Assembly (NCBI GenBank): GCA_014706295.1
Contig: JACSVZ010000002.1
Span: 18,150,494-18,214,493, forward strand
Direction of reading: 5' to 3'
Source: Lycocorax pyrrhopterus obiensis
Taxonomy: Eukaryota > Chordata > Aves > Passeriformes > Paradisaeidae
Length of the DNA stretch: 64,000 nt
This document shows, in pieces, positions 47,201 to 59,700 of this stretch. A program made the translations under genes and the position numbers. Every line of letters begins with the position of its first letter. The first letter of the stretch is position 1. A model generated the notes under the pieces. That model was given only the letters and a program-made list of their open reading frames with translations, was not told where the DNA came from and ran no database searches.

Positions 47201-50200
47201 TTCCCTATTCCTGTATATTCAAATGACTCTAGAATCACACTTATTCTCCTCCTTTCCAATTTTCAGGAACAAAACACCTGAGAGAGATGGGTTTGAACAG
47301 TGATTTGTTTGGGGTTTTTGCTGCTGCTTATTTCTCTCAGGTATGAATATGTTCTGTTCCTTGGTGGAATAACTGATTTAAGGTTGTTTTCCACACTTGT
47401 CTCTACCTTACTCCTAAACTCTTCAGTTCATCATATCTGTCTAATCCTTACCTCATAAGGAACCATGGAGCTGCTGTCTTACAGCTCAGTGCTATAAAAT
47501 AACTGGTAACCACTACAGGAGACTTCTACTGTGTTTTTTTCTGCCCTTTTTTTAAATCCCCATCTTCTTACCAGTGGGAATTGTGACATCAGAAAAAAAA
47601 TCACTCTCATTTCTCAGAGCTGTCTTCCTAGTCATGAGACTACTTGCTGTGAAAGCAGAGGAATATTGCAAAGGAGAGATCATGGCACTTAACAGTCTCC
47701 AAGCTGTTTCTGATTCTTTGCAACTTTACTACAAGATCCAACAGGTCACCAGAGCATCAGCTGGAGGAAAAAGGCAGCCAATACAGTATTCTACCAACAA
47801 AAGGCAGCCATGACACCTATTTTCTTTCCATTTTGCATAGCTTAAATGCTCTGGCTCTCTTTTGAAAAGGAATAAATGAGCATTGGGAAATATTTTCTTA
47901 AATGCCGTACTGAAACATAGGATGGAATACACACACATTTATTAGTCTACATCAAATACAATTTTTTAGCCCAGTCAATGTGTATATCAGATATGAAACT
48001 GCCTGATTAAAAATGTTACTGTCAATGCAAATATATGTCAAACTATCAACTAGGCACTTCTTCTACATCTAATTCAAACATTTCCAGCAGACAATTACAA
48101 CTGCCCTTTCTCTTGGCTTTCAACTATGGTTTATATAAAGTAGTATCACTTTTTCAAAACAATGGCTTTAAACAGCGTTCAGTAGGACTTAGCAAAATAG
48201 TGATGAACAGAAACATATGATCAAAGGAAAAAATATGTAGGAAAATGTCTAAGCATGTTTGAGACTTGGAGTCAGCTACTGACCTTCAAGTAACTCCCAT
48301 ATAGCTCACAAATTAATAATAATAATGATATATGAATTATGGATTCAAAATGAATGACAATGGGGTTATAAATCATGCAACTTGATCATGACATTCAAAA
48401 GCAATTATTTCATAGCTGAAGAAAGGAGTCCTTGTACCCCCACAAGGTTTACTATGGGAAATAGAGGCAGGTATTTATTTTTTCCTAAAGAAAATTTTTT
48501 GCTTTCTGAAGAGTTACGGTTGCAAACAGAGCAGTCATTTACTCTGTAATTGACATAAATTACATTAATAAGCAACTATCCAAGTGTATCCTCATCACAC
48601 ACTGTAATAAACAAATATATTATCTTGTCAGAACAGGTCTCTCAGCTCCTGAGACTATACAAAACGGCCTATGACTCTAGAGCATCTTCCGAGGCGAAGG
48701 AACCCCCCACTGGAGCAGAGAAGACATAACTGGGGCTCAGTACCTCCCCTTGCCTCTGCTCCCTTTGAGCAAATTGGCACATGCACAGTGGGGCATGAGC
48801 AGAGCACGCGCGGCAGCAGGAGGACCTGCAAGGGAGCAGAAGCTGGGACAGGCCTCCTGAGATACTCAAGCTGCCGCATCTACTCTGGCACATCCTGACA
48901 CAGGGACCTTCCACGATGCAGTTCGTATGATCCATTTCAGGTATTTACTATAAAATTATTTAAACTGAATTTCAGAAGTGCTTGCAGTCCAAATGACTAG
49001 TCAAATGGGAATGTCTGCCTTAAAAGTCAGTAACTTCTGGATAGACTAGTCTGACAGTCTAGTCTATCTTGGGTTGTGATTTAAGTCAAAACCTGAAATG
49101 TTCACAGTCAGTAGTTATTATCTGTCAATAATTTGCATGAATGTTCTAAACAAGTTGATATAATTCAAACATATTCAAATATTATTCAAAGTATAATACC
49201 TTAAGCCTTTTCCTCTAGTGCTGCTTTTGCTGACGCGTCCAGGTAACTCCTGCTTTTCCTCTATTGGAGACACCACTGAACTGTTGAGACCAAAAGCACA
49301 TTTCAGTTTTGTCTTGATTTTCTTACCACACATTTTGTCTCTCAAGCACAGATACAAACATACACAGAAATATACAAGCAGTGTAAGAAATCAGCCATTA
49401 TCTCTGTCAATAAAACACCTGTAGACAGTAGGATATCACAGTTCATGAATGAGCTCCAAAATAAAAATTGGAAATACAGTACATCAGCTCCTACAACAGA
49501 CACACCATTTCTCCTTTTTTTCCAACCCTGTAGCACTTAGTATTCCATTGATGGCAAGGAGGCTCTATTTGGACTGGTTTTGGATTCCCCTGGAATTAGG
49601 CATATACACCTGCCTTCTCCAAAAGGCACTGTTGTGGTCATGATTGTGCTGCTGTTTTACATGAAGGACAGTTGGGAGACCATGGCTCAGTTTTCTTCCA
49701 CAGGAACAAACTACGGGTTAAGTATTTTATATTAGACAAGGACTAGAAGCCTGGTCTTGGCAAGAGTAAGGAGAGTCAAGTACCTGAACAGCTGAAGAAG
49801 AAAGCCCTGTTCGTTACACCTCATCGTTAGTGATCAGCTACAACAAACTACAAAGAGACTGCTAAACCCCAAATATCTTGTGGTCAGCTATCTGCAGGTG
49901 TGAGGGACAGACTCAAATCCTCCTTCTGTAAAAGAAGGAAATTAATTTTCCACTACAAGAGTAGAGGTTCTTATCTACTTGGTATGAAGAGACAGACTGC
50001 AGCACTGTACCTAGTGTATCGTACAGATCAGGACAAGCGCTGCAAGAGCAAAGCATTTTTAGGCTAGTTGCCTAAAAATCAGGACATCTTTGAGCACACC
50101 CTTCTCAGCTTTTAGTCGTCTATGGAACTGCACTGGAAGAGATTTAATCTAGAAATAAGGAGGCATGTAGGCAGAGTAGGAACATTTTATGGGTCTAGGT

Positions 50201-53200
50201 TCTAAACTGAGAAAGAACTTCTACTGTAATTTCCCTGTGTCTTGGTTGTCAAGTTGTAAAATAACAGCATTTCACTGCTTCCAAGGGATAATGAAGGAAA
50301 AAAAGAGCAAATAAGTGTGAACTGTTCAAATACAGCATGGGAAGAGAGGACAAATAATCACTAAGATAGGCAAAGGAATATTACTGCAAATAGGAGGTGA
50401 AAGAAAGACTACACAAACATATGCGTTTTGGTATGTGTACTCCATTCAGAAACTGTCACTATTTTCAGTCAGAATTCTATTTCTAGCGTTAGAGCAACAG
50501 AACATTGAAAACTAGTAAATCTGAAAACCATACCTTGCTTTTTCTCTACTGCTTGTTCCTGAAAGAGACGGTGACACATCTTGTACCTTCTCTACTACAA
50601 CACTGAAACAGAATAAGATATTTTTGGATGTTATTTGTAGAGTTAATATTTGCATGTGAAGCTATGAAAATGGAGTTTGGATTTTAAAGGACAGTAAATA
50701 TATTCCTAGGTGGTATATAAGTGGAAGAAATAATGTAACTACTAATAAACCAGACATTAATTCAGGGATCAAAAGTGAAGTATGGAATCACAGAATGACA
50801 GAATATGCTGAGTTGGAAGGGACCCACCAAGATCATCATGTCCAACTCCTGGCCCTGCACAGAACCATCCCCAAGAGTCACACCATGTGCCCGAGAGTAT
50901 TGTCGAAATTCTTGTTGAACTCTGTCAGGCTTGGTGCTGTGACCACTTCCCTGGGGAGCTGTTCCAGTGCTCAACCACCCTCTGGCGGAAGAACCTTTTC
51001 CTAATATCCAACCTAAACCTACCCTGACACAACCTCAGGCCATTCCCTCAGGTCCTGTCACTGGTCACCACAGAGAAGAGATCAGCCTTTGCCCCTCCTC
51101 TTCCCTTCATGAGGAAGTTGTAGATTGCCATGAGGTCTCCCCTCAGTCTCCTCTTCTCCTGGCTGAACAGACCAAGTGACCTCAGTCACTCCTCACACGG
51201 CTTCCCCTTAAGACCCTTCACCATCCTTGTGGCCCTGCTTTGGATGCTCTCTAATACTTTAATACCTTTCCTATATTGTGGCACCCAGAACTGCCCCCGG
51301 CACTCGAGGTGAGGCCGCCCCAGTGCAGAGCAGAGCAGGACAATCCCCTCCCTTGCCCGGCTGGTGATGCTGTGCCTGATGCCCCCCAAGACATGCTTGG
51401 TCCTCCTGGCTGCCAGGGCACTGCTGGCTCATGTTCAACCTGCCACAGACCAGGACCCCCAGGTCCCTTTCTGTGGCACTGCTCTCCAGCCTCTCATTCC
51501 CCAGTCTGCCTGTACATCCAGGGTTGCCCCATTCCAGGTGTAGAGCCTGGCAATTTCCCTTGTTGAACTTCATATGTTTGGTGATTTCCCAGCCTGCTGA
51601 TTTGTTGAGGTCTCTCTGCAGGGCCTCCCTGCCTTCAAGGGAGTCAGCAGCTCCTGCCAATTTTGTATCATCTGCGAACTTGCTTAGTGTCCCTTCCAGT
51701 CCTGGGTCCAAGTCATTGATGAAGCTGTTGAAGAGCAGAGGGCGGAGGCTGGAGCCCTGTGGAACCCCACTAGTGACAGGTCCCCAGTCTGATGTCACCC
51801 CATTCACTGTAACCCTTTGTGCCCAACCCATGAGCCAGCTGCTCACCCACCACATGATGTGTTTATCCAGCTGTGAGCTGGACATCTTGTGCAGAAGGAC
51901 ACTGTGAGAGACAGCATGGAAAGCTTTACTGAAATCCAAAAACATCACATCAACTGGCTCCCCTTGATCAACCAGTTGGGTTACCTTGTCATAAAAGAAA
52001 ATCGGTCTTGATAAGCAGGACTTTCCCCTCATGAAGCCGTGCTGGCTGTGACCAGTGACTGTGTTGTCTTTAAGGTGTTTATCAACCTCCCAGAATAATC
52101 TTCTCCACAATGTTACCAGGTACTGGTGAAGTGAAACTAACAGGCCTGTAGTTTATGGGGTCCTTCTTCCTGCGCTGCTTGAAAATCAGGACATCCACCA
52201 GCTTCCAGTCAACTGGGACTTCTCTGGCTTCCCAAGACCACTCAAAAATCATCAAGAGGTTCTGTGATGACATCATCCAGCTCTTTGAGGATTCCTGGAT
52301 GAATGCCATTAAGCCCCATAGATTTATAGGGATCCAGCTGGAGAAGCAGATCTTGCACTATTTCAGGATTGATTGGGAGTTGATCATTCTCACAGTCATG
52401 GTCCTCCAGCTCAGGGCACCCTTGGTTCATCATCCTTGTTGAAGACAGAGGCAAAGAATGTGTTAAACACCTCTGCCTTGTCTCTGTCCCTGTTTGTGAG
52501 GAGACCATCCTCATCCTGTAATGGGACAATGTTGTTTTTACACTGCCTGTTGCCATTAATATATTTGAGAAAACTCTGTTTATTGTCCCCCACAGTTCTG
52601 GCTGGCTTCAACTCTAGCTGAGCTTTGGCCACACGAATTTTCTCCGAACAGTGGCCAACAGCATCTCTGTGTTCTTCCCATGTCACCTGACCTTGCTTCC
52701 ACTGAGCATACACCTTCCTTTTTTGCCTTATTTTTAAGAGAAGATTCCTGTTCAACCAAGATGGCCTTCTGCCTTGTTTCCCTGACTTCTGACATTTGGG
52801 AATTGCCTGCTCCTGTGCCCTTAGGAGGTGATGTTTAAAAAGCGATCAACACTGATGGACCCGAGCACTTGCAAAAACATTTTCCCAGGGGAAACTCTCT
52901 AATTCCCTGAGCAGTCTGAGGTCTGCTCTCCTCAGATCCAGAGTAGAGGTTTTTGCACTTTTCCTTCTGTTACCAGAGATTTTAAACTTGATTGCTTTGG
53001 GGTCACTGTGGCCAAGACAGCCGCCAATCTCCACTTGCTCACAAGATCCACCCTGTTGACAAGGAGTAGATCAAGGAGGGCATCTTTCCAAGCCTGTTCC
53101 ATAATGTTGTCACTCAAGTTTTTTAGGAAACTTCTGGCCCGGGTTATACCAGCTGAATGATGCTCCCAGTTAATTTCTGGCAAGCTGAAGTCTCCCATAA

Positions 53201-56200
53201 GGACAAGGTCAGTTGACTTGGAAGAGCCCCTTAGTTCCTCAAAGACTAATTCATCATTGTCCCGGCCAGGAGGTCTATAGCAGACTCCCACGATGGCATC
53301 TGCATTATTTGTTTGTTCCTTGATTCTTATCCAGAGGCTCTCAACTGCGCCACTGCCAGCTGTGAGCTCCATACATTCCACCCCTTCTATTACATACAGT
53401 GCCACCCCTCCACCTCTCCTGCCATGCCTGTCCCTCCTGAAGAGCCTGGAACCATCCAACAAGGCACTCCAGCCACAGGATTCATCGCACCCGGTTTCAC
53501 TTATGCCTTATGCCAGCGATGTCAAACCTCTGGGACAGGACCAAAGCCTGGAGTTGCCCTTGTTTGTCCCTCATGCTGGGTGCATTAGTGTGGAAGCATT
53601 TCAGGTGTGGTACATTGTAGCCAACACCTCCTGAGGCAGACTGGGGGATCCCATTAGTGCTCCTTTCCTCAAGTTTTGACACAGCATCCCATCATTCATC
53701 ACTGGCCGGCCTGGCTTTGTCCCTTTCTCCCTTCCAGGCTAGTTTAAAGGTCTGCCAACGAGCCCTGCTGGCTCCTGTGCTAGAACTCTTTTTTCTTCTG
53801 AGATAGGTGAATACCCAATGACGGACACAAAAGTAACTGGGGAGTTAGACTGCTGCCAAAGTGCAAAAGCAAGAAGCTGTATCAAAGTCAAACAAAGAAG
53901 ACCTGATAGCTAAAGACAACTCTAGGAATCAACAAAGAGCATGGAAGTCTAATTTGTCATAGATATTCCCAGACATCTTTATGGTGTCATATACAAGCTT
54001 AAAAGGGAAGTTAATGATACTGTAAACCAAATATGTGATGTGTTGACAGAGAAGAAGTTTTTGGACTTGCAAAATATTGGTAGAGTAATCTTTGATCTGT
54101 GAGACTGTTTACAGGAAATGGCTCCCAGTTAAACAAGCCCAATACCAACTTCCTGCATTCAACTCTAAGAAGATTTGCTAGGCTGGCTTCAACTTAAACA
54201 GAGAAGAAATAGATACAGGTTCTTTATCAAGCCTGAGAACTTAATGCTTGGCTTTGTCCCGCCCCTTGGAATGATGTGCTTAAAATTCCATGCATTTGTC
54301 TGTACGAGAGGACCATCAAATCATAGGTTTCATTGTCAAATGTTGACATTCAGCTTAGATGACATAACTATTACAGCAGATGACAAGCTTTTTCATAGCT
54401 AATAAAACATTGAGTGTCCCATCATCAGGAATCAAAGAGTGTTAAATGAATGAGTCTTTAAGGCTAAGATAAATAAAGCAACTCAACTGAATAAGCTATT
54501 TTCCAAATTCTTCTTTTTTATAAAATACAAATGTTTTTCCTTCTAGGACATAAAAGCACTGTGCTGGGGACAAAACATCTACTTTATATATGTGTGTGGA
54601 TAGATAGACAGACAGACAGACAGACAGATAGATAGATAGAAGTTTGTACTGGAAACAGTGAAAACCATTAAAAATACGAGCTATTAAAACAAATGCCAGT
54701 AGATCTAACATGACTCACTTTTCTTGAGGTTTAGCATTAATGAAGATTATTGCCCGACAGTCAGTAAGCTCTTGCTTGCTTAGTTCTTCCAAAGACAAAA
54801 ATTTCTTTCCATGTTTTATCTACAAGAAAATTAGTATAAAATATAAGCTGTTCAGTTAAAGATGCAGAGAAAAAATATATTTAAAAGATACCTAAACAGT
54901 AATTTAAAATTCCTAATCATAAACCAAAGACTGTGTAAGAACTTATAAAGCCATTCAAAATATCTGAAATTATTTTCTTCTTAATTTGCATTTTCTTCAT
55001 CAATTATTCTGAGAAAAGATTGTTTATAAATATTTTAGCTTGTAGTTATTGTTTTTAAGCATTCCAAACAGTTCCAGAAAAAGGAAATGTTCCTGCCTCT
55101 GAAGGCTTTACAACACAGGATGGAATTTTCAAAAGCAACCAAGTGCTTTAGGAACAGGTATTTCACTGATTGTTGATAAGACTGGTATTTCTAATTCATT
55201 TGGGTATTTTGAAAAGTCCGTCTCAGATTTAAACTGAGCACAGCACTAACAAGTGATACTGGAGTCAGTCTTTATACACAAACACTTCTTTTGTGAAAGA
55301 AAGGGTCATGACCAAGGAGAAAATATGAACTCTTTGCTTCCTTATGTAAAAATAAACAAACAAAATGTCCATAGGTCATTCAATGTCAAGTTAGCATTAA
55401 GTATAGTGCAGGGAAAGAGACCAGAAGAACTAAAGTTTGAGAAAGGATCTGGAAAGGAACTAGGTCTGAACAGCTCAGATAGGATTGGGAGGATCACAAC
55501 TAGGGAATAGCATGAAGATTATTTCATTCATGAGGAAAGATAATCAAGAGATCTGTAGAACAGCTGTGAAGTTTCAGGACAAGAAAACAAAGTATTTTTC
55601 TGTAGCCAGATTCTGGCTTTTGCTACAGTACTCTTTCTAAATTAAGAGGAAAATTTTATTCTTTCTAAATAGAGTAATTTTTTCAGAATAGCTTACCTGA
55701 CCACAATCATAGAATCCATTAGTAATGATATTACTTGATGATAAATATCCCATCCGGCTGTACTTTTGGGAAAGATTGTTATCAAGTAGCTTTTCCAGAG
55801 CAGCTTCACTAAACTTATTTTTACGCTTTGTTGACAGATTAATTTCTTCGAGGATGTCTAAAGCACTGATAAATAAAATACAAAGGCTAATTCATCATTA
55901 AATACTAATTAACTGTTATTATACAGCTCAGAGTTAGTTTCAGCATTATCAAGGCCGAGGTAGATTCACTTCCAAGTGCTGATCCTGTGCCCTCTGGGCC
56001 AGCAATGAGCTGGCTGTGCTGCACAGAATTCCTTCTCTAGGGAAGGAAAAACACTGTGTGGTGCTCAAAAGCAAAAGCAATTCCTTTAGGTAGTTAAATG
56101 CTACCTAAAGAAATGCAGACAGGATGCCACAACCTCTTGCCTAGAAGGATGTTATGCACCATAGAGAACTTGGGAAAAAAACAGATGTAAAAGGAACAAT

Positions 56201-56672
56201 GATCAGAGCTGACCATAGGATACAGTCCAGGCACCCTCTCTCCCCGCACCTCTCTCTCTCTGCCTTTCTCTTTCCAGCTGCAATGCAATTTGCAGATTCA
56301 GTTGTGCATTATGCAATGTGTGAATCCTTCTGGTCTAGGACTGTTACTGTGTTTGGGGGAGCATAGCTGGTAGATATTTGCTAAACATGAACAAGCATGG
56401 AAACACAAAGAGTTGTATCAACACCACCAGAATGGCAGGATTTTTGCAGCATGGAGATAGAAACAAATAGTAATGTGGGGACATGGGAGGACAGGAGTTA
56501 ATTTCTTAAACTGTTTCTGGTGCTGAAACACACATACTGATAACATTTGACCTGAAAAACTTAGGAAAAGCTCACTAAGAAGATAAAGGAAACCGAATCA
56601 GGAGAACATCGCATACTGCAGTTTTGAGACTGTTCAGGAATGAAAAAAACCACAGGAAAAAGGATGATATCT

Positions 56673-56708
<36 letters not shown>

Positions 56709-59700
56709 ATATTCAAATTTCTATCTGTGTGTGTGACTACGCACACATGCAGATATTCTTCACGTCCCAAGGAATCAATTTTATATGTACACAATATATA
56801 TATATATATTTCTGTGAACTACAGAGGGAGCCTCAGCTGTGGACATCTACAATGTAGACCTCTGAAGGGATGAATTCAGATGAATTCCAGAGAACAAGTT
56901 TTTCAGGCAAAGCAAATGACAACCTTCTCTTATAGAAGAGAGCAGTGGGAGAAGATAGTGGAAGAGCAGTTCAGGCTGTATGTCTACAGCATATTGCAGA
57001 TAATCAGTAAGCAACACAGGGAAGAATTTTAAAGGGGTAAATGAATAAAGAAAGGCTAATGTGTAGAGCAGGGTCTAAATCAAATGACATTACAGGCACA
57101 ACGGCACATTACCCTCACATGGACGAAAGATAAGCCAAAAGCAGGCAAATACAGCTGCACCAAAAATTCCATGAAGAGACGAAAACAAAAAAAAAAAATG
57201 CCAGGAATCAAACAGAAATGGAAATACTGACACTTCCAACAGAATAGAAAAAGTAAGGGACAAACCCAAAAGATGCACAGGCAAAGTGAGACACAACTAT
57301 TCAGGGACCAAAACAAAAATAAATGTTTCATATGCTACAAGTCAGAGAGGAAAATGTAGGCCTCTTACTCAATGTGGGAAGAAAACTCATAACAGATGGC
57401 ACAGAAAAGACTGAAGTGTCTGATGCCTTTTTTGCTTCAGTTTTCATAGAAAGGTTTCAAGCAGATGCCTGGCACTAATATTAACAAGGAGGTAGAAACA
57501 GTAGTCTTAACATGTCTAGAATAAGTTTGAGGAGAAAAGGTTAGCAATCCCTGAGGACATTTACCTCATACACTCTATGAATTTGCAAAAGCAACATTGG
57601 AACTATTTAAAATTGTATTGGAAAATTCTAGGCTAGATGCCTGGTGAGTGGAGAAGGGCAAAGATACTATCTAGTTTTGAAAAAACTAAGAACAAGGAAA
57701 TTACAATAGAGATCATTCAGCCAAATTTCAGTGTCCAAAGAACACCATATCAAATTATTAAACAATCAGTTGGCAAGCAACAAGAGATGAGAAATAGCCA
57801 TTATGTATTTGTCAAGAATCAATCATGTAAAGTCAATCTAATCCTTGCTGCAATAGAGTAATTGAATTAACATATAGGCAGAAGAAGTAGATGTGTGATA
57901 TGAGCTGAATTTGAGATATGTTTCGACTTTTATAAGTCTTTTCACTTACTCCTACTTGGATACTCATGAGCAAGTCACGGCAATATGATCTACATGAAAA
58001 TAACATGAAGTAGTGCCTGACTAGTTGAAACACTATACTTAATGTATTATTATCAATAATATGCTGTCAAACTCGAAGGACGCATAAATTAGAGTCCTAC
58101 TTCAGTACCATCACAAGAAGGGATTAAATAAGAACAGTGCCATATGCAAGATACAGAAAATAATTACTGAGCTTTATTTGATGGTGGTATGACTTCACCT
58201 GAAGTACCTTATCCAAGCTGGGAGATGGTACTTCAAAATGGCATGAAAAATTAGAGAAATTCAGAGATGTGTGATGAAATGATAGAAACAAAACTTGCCT
58301 AACACTTTTATTTTGTCATGAAAAGGAAACAGAGAGGGACACGGAAAATGAGAAAATTTAGTGAGTTAAACTCAAATTGCTATAAAAAGTGGTTATTCAA
58401 TTTCACTGAAATCAGCACAACATGATTTGTTTTAAGGGATATTTGGAACTGAGAAACCCCTTCTAAGTATAAGGATATTCCAGCACTGGAACAGGTTACC
58501 TCAGAAAGTTGTGAAACTCCCTAGGATCAGTATTTATGCAAGCCAAAATATGTCAGTGTACCTTATTCTGTCTTACACTAGGATAGGCAGATAACATGAC
58601 CTTTGAGGTCCCCTCCTGATCTGAATTTCTGGGACTCTCAGAAATCCCCTCACACATGGATTTAAAGTATCTGTGCAGTCATGAGAGAAGTGCCCAGCAG
58701 AGGGAGCAGGGCAACTACATATATTTTAATTTAACAGTAACTGAAAGAGTTGCCCTGTCTGAGGAGTCCTGCGTCATAATTCTTATAACCTAAACCAGAT
58801 TTTGTAATTCAGATATTAATATATGGAACTGAGAGTTTCTAAGAAAGAATAAAACAGAGCCACTTTCACGTGACACTTCAGCACACCTGCAGTTAACCAG
58901 AGTTTGTAAATCAAATCTATCCTATGTGTAATAAGTACAATTTACTGTATATTAAACTTAGTCTGAAACCTTTATTTCAATCTCAAATGTATGGGGCACT
59001 GTAGTCCGTAATATTGACTGATATAAGTTATCTTCAGTGTAAAGTCTAATTCAGTCACAGAAATAATAAATGTTTTATAATTCTAGACAGTTCTCCCTGC
59101 AGGCTTATATTTTGTCAGAAAATTCTGCTCCTAAAAATCAATATCATTTCATCTGTAACATCTGTGGTGCAAAAGTAGTTTCAGCTTATCAGAAAGCTTT
59201 GTTATTCTGTTATAAATATGTAAAGATTGACTTAAATTGAATTCTCCCATCAAAAATTTTCCTCTGACTTTTGATACTATTTCTACTCACCCTAGGCTGC
59301 ACAGTTCAAGAGCAGTTAGTTCATCACTTGCACAGATCATAACAGCCCAACAGGCATTTCTTCTGACTTCTTTATTCTTAGAATGCAGCAATCCAATGAG
59401 TGGTCCCAGTCCGCCTGCATTTCTTAACTATTAGAAAAGTGAAGACATTGCCACTTACATCTTTCTTCTATCCCAGCAAGAACAGCCTGTGAAATTCACC
59501 TCCCAAAACATTCAAGCTTTGTAGACAAGCTACACTGGGCTGGAAAAAAAAGGTCATTTATGGCGATTTTGTGTTTCTGTGAACTCTGCATAGGCTGGAG
59601 CTTCAGAGTGGTACAAGGCAGACATCCCTTCTGGCTCTGCCCTGCTTTTCAGCTATTAGGCTGTGGTGCGGAACCCAAAGAGACTACACAACCCAAGACT

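Noticed and set aside
51276..51907. Plus-strand open frames of 96 and 158 codons
   Set aside because: Antisense shadows of the CR1 reverse-transcriptase region.
56561..56873. Open frames of 77 codons on both strands
   Set aside because: They run through the GT microsatellite and encode only dipeptide repeats there.
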